Shown: piece after piece, positions 33,930 to 42,640 of the stretch | Layout: each line of letters starts with the position of its first letter | Numbering within the stretch: the first letter of the stretch is position 1 | Origin: Nesterenkonia natronophila | GTDB lineage: Bacteria > Actinomycetota > Actinomycetes > Actinomycetales > Micrococcaceae | Length of the DNA: 64,000 nucleotides | NCBI RefSeq assembly: GCF_003595215.1 | Contig: NZ_QYZP01000002.1 | Coordinates: forward strand, 682,001 to 746,000 | Direction of reading: 5' to 3' | Made by a program: the position numbers and the translations under genes | Notes under the pieces: model-generated | Databases searched by the model: none | Seen by the model: only the letters and a program-made list of their open reading frames with translations | What the model was told of the DNA's origin: nothing

Positions 33930-35201
33930 ATGCGCCACGACCATCTTTTCCGGACAGCGGGGGCCCTCCTGCTCGGGCTTCTGACCCTGTCGGCCTGCAT
34001 GGCCGACCACGGTCAGGAGGTCGGATCCGCGGAGGAGTACGAGCCGGCTTCGCTCAGTGAGGCGGATGCGCTCGCTGATGTGGTGAGCGCCGCGACGCGA
34101 TTCGGAGCTGAGGCGCTGGTCGAGTCCGCGCAGGGCCAGAATGTGGTGCTCTCCCCGGCGTCAATTATGGTGGCCCTGGCCATGCTCGGTGAGGGCGCGG
34201 AAGGTCCGGCCGCAGCGGAGCTGGACGAGCTGCTTGGGGCTGCCGGTGCGGACAGAACATCAGCGTTCAGCGCACTCCAGGCGGCGGTGCTGGAGTATGA
34301 CGGAGACCCTGCCGTGGTGCAGGAGGACGACCTGCCTGACACTCCGCTGCTGCATATGGCCAACCAGCTGGTGCTGAGTGACTCGCCTTCCCCAGATCAA
34401 GATTTTCTGGATGTGCTTGCGTCCTCCTACGACGCCGGAGTTGTGACTGCTGACTTCGCCGCAGCCGATTCGCAACAGCTGCTGGACGAGTGGGTGTACG
34501 AGCACACCGGTGGACTGGTGAAGGAGTCCGCTGTCGAGACACCCGACCCTGACTTGGTGTTCGTCCTGCTGAGTGCCATCGTCTTAGCGGCACAGTGGCA
34601 GGTGCAGTTCGACCCCGCCAACACCGCGCAGAGGGACTTCACCACCGCCGGAGGTGACACGGTCGAGGCGGAGACGATGCAGCAGACGTTCGAAGCAGCC
34701 TACACCGAGCACGACGACGCCCAAGTCATCAGGCTGCCGTACACCGAGGGTTTCGCCATGGACGTGGTCCTGCCGGCAGATGTTGCGGCACCCGCGGACT
34801 TCACCGATCAGTCCTGGTCCGCCGTGGACGCTGCGTTCGCAGAAGAAACTCAGACGAGCGTAGACCTTGCGCTGCCCACTGTAGATATGCAGAACAACAA
34901 AGACCTCGTCACTCTGTTGAAGGGTATGGGTGCCCCGAATACAGTCGCAGGCAACGATCTTTCGCGGATAGACCCTGCGGTGGAAATCAACCAGGCGGCC
35001 CACCAAGCCGTGCTGAGAATTGATGAGGAAGGTACTGTGGCGGCTGCCGTGACTGAAATCGCCGGAGTGACATCAGCACCTGTGGATCCGCCGGATGCTG
35101 TCGAGATGACGGTCGATCGACCCTATCTGGTGAGGATCGTGCACCAGGAGACCAACTGGCCGCTGTTCATGGCCTCTATAGCAGACCCCACCGAAGGGTA
35201 G
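33930..35201 (+). CDS. Serpin family lipoprotein
   Basis: A 423-residue serpin exported as a lipoprotein. The signal peptide ends with lipobox LSAC (Cys23). The serpin body follows, with NVVLSPASIMVALAMLGEGAEG near the N terminus and the C-terminal signature VDRPYLVRIV. The reactive-centre hinge runs E366-E367-G368-T369-V370-A371-A372-A373-V374-T375, close to the inhibitory consensus EEGTEAAAAT. Counting from the hinge places P1 at Ser382 and P1' at Ala383, suggesting an elastase- or subtilisin-like target. The target protease is unknown. ATG is 6 bases after TAGCAT. It is followed by a hairpin shared with the convergent PIG-L gene. Confidence 0.9.
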   Translation: MRHDHLFRTAGALLLGLLTLSACMADHGQEVGSAEEYEPASLSEADALADVVSAATRFGAEALVESAQGQNVVLSPASIMVALAMLGEGAEGPAAAELDELLGAAGADRTSAFSALQAAVLEYDGDPAVVQEDDLPDTPLLHMANQLVLSDSPSPDQDFLDVLASSYDAGVVTADFAAADSQQLLDEWVYEHTGGLVKESAVETPDPDLVFVLLSAIVLAAQWQVQFDPANTAQRDFTTAGGDTVEAETMQQTFEAAYTEHDDAQVIRLPYTEGFAMDVVLPADVAAPADFTDQSWSAVDAAFAEETQTSVDLALPTVDMQNNKDLVTLLKGMGAPNTVAGNDLSRIDPAVEINQAAHQAVLRIDEEGTVAAAVTEIAGVTSAPVDPPDAVEMTVDRPYLVRIVHQETNWPLFMASIADPTEG

Positions 35202-35219
35202 TCAGCTCAACTGTTCAGG

Positions 35220-35235
35220 CCCGCCGCAGGGCGGG
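35220..35235. terminator. Short hairpin between convergent genes
   Basis: CCCGCC-GCAG-GGCGGG is a 6-bp all-GC stem between the end of the serpin gene (+) and the end of the PIG-L gene (-). It could terminate both, though no T tract is present. Confidence 0.5.
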
Positions 35236-35236
35236 T

Positions 35237-35965
35237 TCACATGCGAAACGCAGCGACGGCGAGCGCGTGGGTGACCGATGGCTCATCGCTGTGCTGCGCG
35301 GCCCCAGTGGTCATTCCTTCAAGCAACTCGCGCGGATCGGGATGGTCGCCGAGTTCTTCCAAGTAAGCTTGGTGCGCCTGCAGGGATCGGATGGCTCTCT
35401 CCAGGGGTTCACCGGAGATGTCAATGACGTGGTCTGCGTCTGCGCTGGCCACCAGCAGCCATCGCACGCCCCACGGCTCCAACCCCTCGTCCTCAAGCAA
35501 GTCGCGGAAGACCCAGGGGTTGTCCGCGTCGCGGATCGCATCCACGGTAGCGATGCCGGCCGCGCGATGATCGGCGTGATTGAGGCCCCACTCAACATAC
35601 AGGTCCCACGGCTGGGCAAATACCAGATCGGGCTGGAGCTTCCGGATCTGGCGGGCGATCTGCCGTCTGGTGTCCAGGTCACCCTGCAACATTCCGTCTG
35701 GAAGGTTCAGAACGGTGAGGCCCTCCACGCCCACCTCACGGCAGGCGTTGCGCTGTTCATCAATACGCAGCTGTGCAGCACGTTCCGGTTCGACACTGCG
35801 CATACCTGCTTCTCCTGCAGTCAGCAGCAGGTAAGAGACCTTGACACCCATTGCAGTCCAGCGCGCAACGGCCGCCGAACCGCCATACTCCATATCGTCA
35901 GGATGGGCCACTACGCACAGCACGCGGGTGAGTTGGCTGTCATCGAAGAACGGCATTGTGCTCAT
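35237..35965 (-). CDS. PIG-L family N-acetylglucosaminide deacetylase-like protein
   Basis: A 242-residue metal-dependent deacetylase-fold protein. The zinc motif AHPDD (in VLCVVAHPDDMEYGGSAAVARW) and a later HADHRAAG carry the metal ligands. This family includes MshB and Mca of the mycothiol pathway; the exact substrate is not clear, and MshB itself is longer. The ATG at 35965 lies 6 bases after TACGCT on this strand and fits the conserved start, while upstream in-frame codons would overlap the neighbouring gene. Confidence 0.85.
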   Translation of the reverse strand: MSTMPFFDDSQLTRVLCVVAHPDDMEYGGSAAVARWTAMGVKVSYLLLTAGEAGMRSVEPERAAQLRIDEQRNACREVGVEGLTVLNLPDGMLQGDLDTRRQIARQIRKLQPDLVFAQPWDLYVEWGLNHADHRAAGIATVDAIRDADNPWVFRDLLEDEGLEPWGVRWLLVASADADHVIDISGEPLERAIRSLQAHQAYLEELGDHPDPRELLEGMTTGAAQHSDEPSVTHALAVAAFRM

Positions 35966-36017
35966 CTTGTCAGCGTAGACCGCCGCGAGTGCGGTGTCAT
36001 CGGGTACCGCGCAGAAA

Positions 36018-37061
36018 TCAGCTTCCTGCAAGACGACGCAGAATTGCAGTGGCGGGTTCTGTCGTCGCCTCACGGTAGCCGGTCCCGGCCCAGAGGTTCA
36101 CGGCGCTCGGATCCTCTTCGGTTGCCGAAGCTCTGCGAAGAGAACTGGTCAGATGGTGCAGGGCCGGGAACCCGAGGGGTGCTGATGCGGTGAACGCATC
36201 GGTGAACTCATTGCGGAGCGCGCGCGCCGGACGTCCGGAGAAGGCGTTGGTGAGGAGAGTCTCGCGGTACCTCGGGTCTGCCAACGCGCTCTTATGCGCG
36301 ACGCTGGCCCCGCTCTCCGGAGTCTGAAGCAGCACGGTGCCGACCACTGCGGCGTCGGCACCTGCGGCACGGACTTCCCGCACCATCGACGAAGTGCCGA
36401 TCCCTCCCGCTGCCCAAATCGGACGCGACGATACCGCGCGGATTTGCCGTACCAGTGTGACCGTGGTGGTTTCGTCGATGGGACGGCGCGGGGTCCAGGT
36501 GCCTGAATGCCCGCCCGCTTGACTTGACTGCACAATCAATCCGTCCACCCCAACTGCCTCCGCCCGCAGCGCCTCCGCGGCGCTTGTCACGGTCTGGAGC
36601 ACGCGGGAGCCGGCTCGTTGGAGCGAGGCGATCGACTCCCTCTCAGGGAGTCCGAAGGTCAGGCTGACCACCGGCACCGGGTTCTCCACTAAGAGCTGGC
36701 GCTTTGCCTGCCAGTCATCGTCGTCTTCCAGCGGATGCTCGGGGAGCTCGACACCGAACCGGTCTGCCCAAGGCTGCAGCGCGCTGACGTAGGCGCGGTA
36801 GGCAGCTGGATCCACCGGCACCGGGTTTGGCACAAAGAGATTGACTCCGAACCGAGGAGCCTCCGCTCGCACCCGCTCAATCTGATCCGCCAGCTGGCGA
36901 GCTGGTTGGTAGCCCCCGGCCACAAATCCGATTCCGCCGGCGGATGCTGCGGCGACCACCAGCTCCGGGGTGCTCGGACCGCCTGCCATCGGCGCTGCGA
37001 CCACCGGGATCTCTGAACCCAGCTCGTCGGCGAGACCCCCCAGGGGTGTTGATCTGCTCAT
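36018..37061 (-). CDS. Nitronate monooxygenase-like FMN enzyme
   Basis: A 347-residue TIM-barrel flavoprotein of the 2-nitropropane dioxygenase family. It has IPVVAAPMAGGPSTPELVVAAASAGGIGFVAGG at the N terminus, SQAGGHSGTW with the catalytic His, and the FMN phosphate site PIWAAGGIGTS. It oxidises nitronates or related toxic compounds; the natural substrate is uncertain. The ATG lies 6 bases after TAGGCT on this strand, so a leaderless mRNA is likely. Confidence 0.88.
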   Translation of the reverse strand: MSRSTPLGGLADELGSEIPVVAAPMAGGPSTPELVVAAASAGGIGFVAGGYQPARQLADQIERVRAEAPRFGVNLFVPNPVPVDPAAYRAYVSALQPWADRFGVELPEHPLEDDDDWQAKRQLLVENPVPVVSLTFGLPERESIASLQRAGSRVLQTVTSAAEALRAEAVGVDGLIVQSSQAGGHSGTWTPRRPIDETTTVTLVRQIRAVSSRPIWAAGGIGTSSMVREVRAAGADAAVVGTVLLQTPESGASVAHKSALADPRYRETLLTNAFSGRPARALRNEFTDAFTASAPLGFPALHHLTSSLRRASATEEDPSAVNLWAGTGYREATTEPATAILRRLAGS

Positions 37062-37102
37062 ACCGAAAGCCTACTGCGCTCGGCCACGGCCAGCCCGGGC
37101 GG

Positions 37103-37816
37103 TCACGGCACGAGGGACTGTGCCACCAGTTCCTCCGCCGCGGCGTCTCCGAAGACGGGACGCCAGGGGATCCGCTGCCACACCAGCAGCAGGAGATCGG
37201 CAGCGGGACCTTGCACATGCGCTGACTGCTCAGCGTCCCCGATAACTACCGACTCACTGTGAAGGTCACTTGCGGAGAGGACCAGGTTCTGAGCAAGCGG
37301 CTCCACCCGCTCAGCTCTGAGCATGCGCGGGTACATCACATCGCGGACCTCTTCGAGGCCATCGAAGGCCAGAATGGGATCGAGGTCGATACTCCCACCG
37401 AGAGCCTGGTGGGCATCCCAGAGGTGAATCACCGTCTCATGGACCTGCCGGCGCTGCCAGAAGAGGGCTGTGCGCTGCTCCTTCACCAATGTCCAGCACG
37501 GGGCGTCTGGCCCTGCAACAGCTAGGGCCTTCCGCAGTGTCTCAGACTCTGCGTAGTACCAGTCGGATAGTCGCTCCCCCTCCGCGGGCCGGATCGGGGG
37601 CCGCTGCCGCGGATCCGCCCCGTCAAGCATCCCTACAGTCCATCGATGGGTTTGTCCCAGATGCACTGCCAGGTCTCTGAGGGTCCATCCCGGGCAGGCG
37701 CGGACTGGTGAGGACAACGCACCCTTTTGGTGCTCGGCAGAGACGAGCACCGTGACGAACAGCTCTGCGGCTGCAGCCAACTCATCCAGCCACGGGCGAC
37801 CAGTGGGAGATATCAC
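37103..37816 (-). CDS. Maleylpyruvate isomerase (MDMPI)-type mycothiol-dependent enzyme
   Basis: A 237-residue DinB-fold protein of the mycothiol-dependent MDMPI family. Typical features are an N-terminal helix followed by CPGWTLRDLAVHLGQTHRW, and RRQVHETVIHLWDAH, where His residues bind a metal and the thiol cofactor. The reaction is unknown. Its presence suggests the cell makes mycothiol. GTG 37816 is 6 bases after TATGCT on this strand; an ATG at 37837 would precede that -10 and is rejected. It is divergent from mfd. Confidence 0.82.
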   Translation of the reverse strand: MISPTGRPWLDELAAAAELFVTVLVSAEHQKGALSSPVRACPGWTLRDLAVHLGQTHRWTVGMLDGADPRQRPPIRPAEGERLSDWYYAESETLRKALAVAGPDAPCWTLVKEQRTALFWQRRQVHETVIHLWDAHQALGGSIDLDPILAFDGLEEVRDVMYPRMLRAERVEPLAQNLVLSASDLHSESVVIGDAEQSAHVQGPAADLLLLVWQRIPWRPVFGDAAAEELVAQSLVP

Positions 37817-37905
37817 ATATCGAGCATACCGCTCCACATCAGGGGTATTGCCGGTAATGTAAGGCAGGTCCTTTTCCCCGTGACTGCATTTGGTGAGGTG
37901 TTTTC

Positions 37906-40900
37906 GTGTCGCTGAAAGGTCTGCGAGACGCGCTGGCGGCGTCGTCGTCTTATGCGAGGGTGGTCTCAGCCGCTGCGCATCCGGCAGCCGAGCGGACCGA
38001 GGAACTGCAGATCGCCTCCACCTCGGGTCTCCGACCGGCGCTGATAGCCGAGGTGGCCGCGGGGCTGCGGCAGCATCATCGCGACGCGGTGGTGCTGACC
38101 ATCACCGCCACTGACCGCGAGGCCGAAGAGCTTCAGTCGGCTTTGAGCTGCTTCGCCCCGGACGCAGAGATTGCGCACTTCCCCTCCTGGGAGACACTGC
38201 CGCATGAGCGACTCTCACCGCGATCCGATACAGTCGGCCGGCGGCTGGGGATCCTGCGTCAGCTTGCACATCCTGAGCAGGCTGGACGCCTGGATGTGGT
38301 GGTCGCACCCATCCGGGCCGTCATCCAACCCATTGTTGCCGGTCTCGGAGATCTCGAGCCGGTGACCCTGACGACCGGGGAATTCCACCAGTTCGACGAC
38401 GTAGTGGCCCGCCTCTCAGCTGCAGCCTACAACCGCGTAGACATGGTGACTCGGCGCGGTGAGTTCGCTGTCCGGGGTGGAATTCTGGACGTTTTCCCAC
38501 CGAACGAGACGCACCCATTGCGGGCGGAGTTCTTCGGTGATGAAGTAGAGCAGCTGCGGCACTTCTCCGTCGCCGATCAGCTCTCGATCGAATCCGACGA
38601 AGCTCCGCGCACAGTGCACGCTGTGCCCTGCCGTGAGCTGCTCATCACTGACGAAATCGCTGCGCGGGCCAAGAGTCTGATGAGTTCCATGCCGCACGCC
38701 GTAGAGATGCTGGAGAAGATCAGCCAATATCAGGCGGTCGAAGGTATGGAATCGCTGACACCGGTGCTGGCGGACTCCATGATCCCGCTGACGGACGAAC
38801 TTCCTGAGGGGTCACTGGCGGTGGTGGTCGAGCCGGAGAAGGTCCGCACCCGCGCCCACGATCTGGCCGCCACCAATGAGGAGTTCATGGCCGCCGCATG
38901 GCAGGCCAGTTCCGACGGCGCCGCAGCGCCTATCGACATCTCCGCTCAGGAACAGTCCTCATTGGACACTGGCGCTTTTGCGACCTTGACCGAGACCCGC
39001 GAAACCTCTCTGGGCTCCGGTGCCGGATGGTGGTCAATCACGTCCCTGGGGCTGGACTCCGAACTGGAGCAGGACGCTGATATCGTCTCACTGGATTCCC
39101 GCGAGCCCATCGGGTACCGCGGTTCCGTCGAACAAGTGATGGAATTCCTCGCCGGCCGCGCCAAGGACCACTGGTCGGTGGTGGTCACCACGGCCGGGTC
39201 CGGTTCAGCCCAGCGTGTTGCGGAGCTGTTGGCCGAACATGATGTGCCGCATCAGCTCTCCGGAACCCTCGATGTCGCCCCCCAGCCCGGACAGATCACC
39301 GTCACCACCGCGAACCTCGCCGAAGGCTTCGCATTGGACTCGCTGCAGCTGGCGCTGCTCACAGAGTCCGAGATGCTCGGACGAGCCATCCGCCAGGACT
39401 CTGGGGCGGGAAAGCGCCGCGCGACCCGGCGGAAGAAGAACCCGGTCGATCCGCTTTCGCTCGCCAAGGGCGATTATGTTGTGCACGAGCAGCACGGCAT
39501 CGGCCAGTTCGTGGAGCTCATTCAGCGACCGGTGGGCTCCCCCCAGTCCATTCGCGCCGGAACGGCCGGTATCCGAGAGTACATGGTGCTTGACTATGCA
39601 TCGTCTAAACGGGGGGCCCCCAAAGACCGGCTGATGGTGCCCACAGATCAGCTTGATCAGGTCTCCCAGTACGTTGGTGGGGACGAGCCTCGCCTGTCCA
39701 AAATGGGAGGCTCCGACTGGTCAGCTACTAAACGGAAGGCGCGTAAGGCGGTCAAGGAGATCGCTGCCGAGCTCATCAGGCTCTACGCGGCCCGTATGGC
39801 GTCCCGGGGACATGCCTACGCCTCCGACACGCCCTGGCAGGCTGAGCTGGAAGACGCCTTCCCCTATGTGGAGACCCCCGATCAGCTCTCGGCCATGGAT
39901 CAGGTCAAAGTCGATATGGAAGCCGAAGTCCCCATGGATCGGCTGATCTCAGGAGATGTGGGATTCGGCAAGACCGAGATCGCCATCCGTGCTGCCTTCA
40001 AAGCAGTCCAGGACGGCAAACAGGTCGCCGTGCTGGTGCCCACCACTCTGCTTGTCTCTCAGCACTACGAGACGTTCACCGAACGCTACGCAGGCTTCCC
40101 GGTCCGGGTTCGTGCGTTGTCCCGCTTTCAGAGCGCCAAAGAGTCCAAAGAGGTGATGGCGGGCCTGCAGGAAGGCACCATCGACGTGGTGATCGGCACC
40201 CACCGGCTGCTGAGCAAGGACGTCCAATTCAAAGACCTCGGCCTCGTGGTCGTTGACGAGGAGCAGCGGTTCGGGGTCGAGCACAAAGAGCAGTTGAAAA
40301 AGATGCGTACCAACGTGGACGTGCTCGCCATGACCGCCACCCCGATTCCGCGCACCTTGGAGATGTCTTTGGCCGGCATCCGAGAAACGTCGGAACTGAA
40401 TACTCCGCCGGAAGAACGCCACCCAGTACTTACCTACGTGGGTCCTTACACCGATAAGCAGGTCTCGGCTGCTATCCGCCGTGAACTGATGCGTGAAGGC
40501 CAGGTCTTCTTTGTGCACAACCGCGTGGCTGACATTGATCGGGTGGCCGCGCGCGTCCGCGAGCTGGTCCCCGAGGCCAGGGTCGAGGTGGCGCATGGAC
40601 AGATGGGGGAGACTCAGCTGGAGCAGATCGTGCAGGACTTCTGGGAGCGCCGGTTTGACGTACTGATTTCCACTACAATCATCGAAACCGGGCTCGACAT
40701 CTCCAACGCCAACACGCTGATCGTCGACCGAGCCAGCGCATTCGGCCTGAGTCAGCTGCACCAGCTGCGCGGAAGAGTCGGACGCTCCCGGGAACGTGCG
40801 TACGCCTACTTCCTCTATCCGGCCGAGAAACCGTTGGGCGAGGATGCTTTGGAAAGGCTTAAGGCAGTGGCGGCCCACAACGAACTCGGCGCAGGATTCC

Positions 40901-41523
40901 AACTGGCTAAGAAAGACCTGCAGCTCCGGGGTGCCGGCAACTTACTCGGTGGAGAGCAGTCCGGGCATATTGAGGGGGTCGGATTCGACCTCTACCTGCG
41001 TATGGTCGGGGAGGCGGTGGCTGACTACCGTGGGGAGGACGACACGCACCCCGAGGAGGTCAAGATCGAGCTGCCTATCAACGCACACTTGCCGGGCAGC
41101 TATGTCCCTTCGGAACCGCTTCGGCTGGAAGGTTACCGGAAGCTGGCCGCTGCGGACTCCGAGGAGAGGATCCACGAAGTAGTCTCCGAATGGACGGATC
41201 GCTACGGGGAGCTTCCGGCTGCTGCGCAGAATCTGGTGGAGGTGGCGCGATTCCGCAATCGGGTGCGCGCAGCAGGCATCACCGACGTAGGAGTTCAGGG
41301 CAAGTTCATCCGGTTTGCTCCGGTGGAGGAACTGCCGGAATCGCGCCAACTGCGCATGGAACGTATGTTCAGCGGCCAGCACAAGGCGTCCATGAAACAG
41401 GTGCTGCTGACCAAACCGACCACCAAACGAGTCGGTGGGGAGGACCTCACGGACGGGGCGCTGCTGCAGTGGCTCAACGAGGTCTACGACGCGCTCTTCG
41501 CGCCGCCGACGTCTGGCACCTAA
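37906..41523 (+). CDS. mfd: Transcription-repair coupling factor
   Basis: Removes RNA polymerase stalled at DNA damage and recruits UvrA. The 1205-residue protein has the UvrB-homology N-terminal region (SRRGEFAVRGGILDVFPPNETHPLRAEFFGDEVE in part), the RNA-polymerase interaction domain (GDYVVHEQHGIGQFVEL), a RecG-like translocase with Walker A GDVGFGKTE near residue 683 and DEEQRFG, and the C-terminal TRCF domain. The start GTG has GGTGAGG upstream, and a TAATGT -10 at 37855-37860 gives a short leader of about 40 bases. Confidence 0.97.
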   Translation: MSLKGLRDALAASSSYARVVSAAAHPAAERTEELQIASTSGLRPALIAEVAAGLRQHHRDAVVLTITATDREAEELQSALSCFAPDAEIAHFPSWETLPHERLSPRSDTVGRRLGILRQLAHPEQAGRLDVVVAPIRAVIQPIVAGLGDLEPVTLTTGEFHQFDDVVARLSAAAYNRVDMVTRRGEFAVRGGILDVFPPNETHPLRAEFFGDEVEQLRHFSVADQLSIESDEAPRTVHAVPCRELLITDEIAARAKSLMSSMPHAVEMLEKISQYQAVEGMESLTPVLADSMIPLTDELPEGSLAVVVEPEKVRTRAHDLAATNEEFMAAAWQASSDGAAAPIDISAQEQSSLDTGAFATLTETRETSLGSGAGWWSITSLGLDSELEQDADIVSLDSREPIGYRGSVEQVMEFLAGRAKDHWSVVVTTAGSGSAQRVAELLAEHDVPHQLSGTLDVAPQPGQITVTTANLAEGFALDSLQLALLTESEMLGRAIRQDSGAGKRRATRRKKNPVDPLSLAKGDYVVHEQHGIGQFVELIQRPVGSPQSIRAGTAGIREYMVLDYASSKRGAPKDRLMVPTDQLDQVSQYVGGDEPRLSKMGGSDWSATKRKARKAVKEIAAELIRLYAARMASRGHAYASDTPWQAELEDAFPYVETPDQLSAMDQVKVDMEAEVPMDRLISGDVGFGKTEIAIRAAFKAVQDGKQVAVLVPTTLLVSQHYETFTERYAGFPVRVRALSRFQSAKESKEVMAGLQEGTIDVVIGTHRLLSKDVQFKDLGLVVVDEEQRFGVEHKEQLKKMRTNVDVLAMTATPIPRTLEMSLAGIRETSELNTPPEERHPVLTYVGPYTDKQVSAAIRRELMREGQVFFVHNRVADIDRVAARVRELVPEARVEVAHGQMGETQLEQIVQDFWERRFDVLISTTIIETGLDISNANTLIVDRASAFGLSQLHQLRGRVGRSRERAYAYFLYPAEKPLGEDALERLKAVAAHNELGAGFQLAKKDLQLRGAGNLLGGEQSGHIEGVGFDLYLRMVGEAVADYRGEDDTHPEEVKIELPINAHLPGSYVPSEPLRLEGYRKLAAADSEERIHEVVSEWTDRYGELPAAAQNLVEVARFRNRVRAAGITDVGVQGKFIRFAPVEELPESRQLRMERMFSGQHKASMKQVLLTKPTTKRVGGEDLTDGALLQWLNEVYDALFAPPTSGT

Positions 41524-41559
41524 CCGGTCGCCCCGCCGCAGGCTTCTAGGGAAAGCACG

Positions 41560-41892
41560 TCAGCGCTGAGCGGAGGGCTTACGTTCGCTTGCAGGAGCCG
41601 CCGATTCTGCTTGGCGGGAGGCCATGGCGTCCAGGGGTTCCCCATGCTCGCCATGAAGGTCCTGCTGGTCCAGGGAGTCGGAGCGTCCGATGACCTCCTT
41701 GGCCACGATGAAAGCTCCGGTGTACAGGACCAGGAACGCCAGCCCGGGCAACCACACCGCATCCAGATCCCAGAAGTTCAGCGCCACCATGGAACCCAGC
41801 AGTATGCCGAACACGAAGAGGAAGGCAACCAGGTTGCCTAGGAGGTGTCCCTGTCCGGAATAGGCCTTGACCTGGCCGCGTGCGTCAATCAT
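41560..41892 (-). CDS. Small membrane protein, function unknown
   Basis: A 110-residue protein with two hydrophobic helices (LGNLVAFLFVFGILLGSMVALNF and VWLPGLAFLVLYTGAFIVA) joined by a short loop, and a charged C-terminal tail of about 40 residues. No family is recognised. The ATG has GAGGGA about 5 bases upstream. It lies downstream of deoC on the same strand and may belong to the nucleoside-salvage transcript. Confidence 0.65.
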   Translation of the reverse strand: MIDARGQVKAYSGQGHLLGNLVAFLFVFGILLGSMVALNFWDLDAVWLPGLAFLVLYTGAFIVAKEVIGRSDSLDQQDLHGEHGEPLDAMASRQAESAAPASERKPSAQR

Positions 41893-41940
41893 GCGATCCC
41901 TCTGTTTGCTGTGCCGTGGTGGTCACCGAAGAGGATACTG

Positions 41941-42636
41941 CTAGTAGCTTTCTCCGGTGCTGGAATTCTCTGCTCCCACAATATCAAGTGAAGAGCTGGC
42001 TCCGATCCGTGTTGCTCCGGCCTTGACCAGGGCGATTGCATCCTCGTACGTTCGCACACCCCCCGAAGCCTTGATTCCCAACCTGCCCCCCACTTCACGG
42101 TGCATCAGCCTGATGTCCGCCACGGTGGCTCCTCCACCAGCAAAACCGGTGGAGGTTTTCACAAAATCGGCGCCGGCGGCCTCCGCTGCGCGGCAGACCA
42201 GAGTCTTGGCTTCCTCAGCCAGAAGGGTCGTCTCAAGGATCACCTTCAGCAGTGCCCCGCCTTCGTGTGCGGCGGCGGCAATCGCTGAAATCTGACGCCG
42301 AACGGCATCTTCGGACCCGGCGTTGGCGTCTGCCATGTCTACCACCATGTCGATCTCGTCAGCACCGGCCGTCACCGCGACCTGGGTTTCGTGCACCTTC
42401 TGCGCAGTGGTAGTTGCTCCCAGGGGGAACCCCACTACAGTGCAGGTCTTCACCTCAGTGCCGGTGAGCGCATCGGCGGTCAGAGACACCCACTTGGGGT
42501 TGATGCACACCGCCGCGAAGCGGTGTTCCGCGGCTTCAGCAATCACCCGGCGAACTGTCGCTTCGTCCGTGTCCGGCTTGAGCACGGTGTGATCGATGAG
42601 TCCGGCCAGGCTCTTGGGCGTGGGGTTGGCGGTCAC
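41941..42636 (-). CDS. deoC: Deoxyribose-phosphate aldolase
   Basis: Splits 2-deoxyribose-5-phosphate into glyceraldehyde-3-phosphate and acetaldehyde in deoxynucleoside breakdown. The 231-residue protein has LIDHTVLKPD, the GFPLGATTTAQKVHE loop, LLKVILETTLL with the Schiff-base region, KTSTGFAGGGATV carrying the active-site Lys, and IKASGGVRT. GTG 42636 has AAAGGA 8 bases upstream and is 4 bases after the mutase stop, so it is probably in one operon with the purine nucleoside phosphorylase and mutase genes. Confidence 0.95.
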   Translation of the reverse strand: MTANPTPKSLAGLIDHTVLKPDTDEATVRRVIAEAAEHRFAAVCINPKWVSLTADALTGTEVKTCTVVGFPLGATTTAQKVHETQVAVTAGADEIDMVVDMADANAGSEDAVRRQISAIAAAAHEGGALLKVILETTLLAEEAKTLVCRAAEAAGADFVKTSTGFAGGGATVADIRLMHREVGGRLGIKASGGVRTYEDAIALVKAGATRIGASSSLDIVGAENSSTGESY

Positions 42637-42640
42637 TGGG

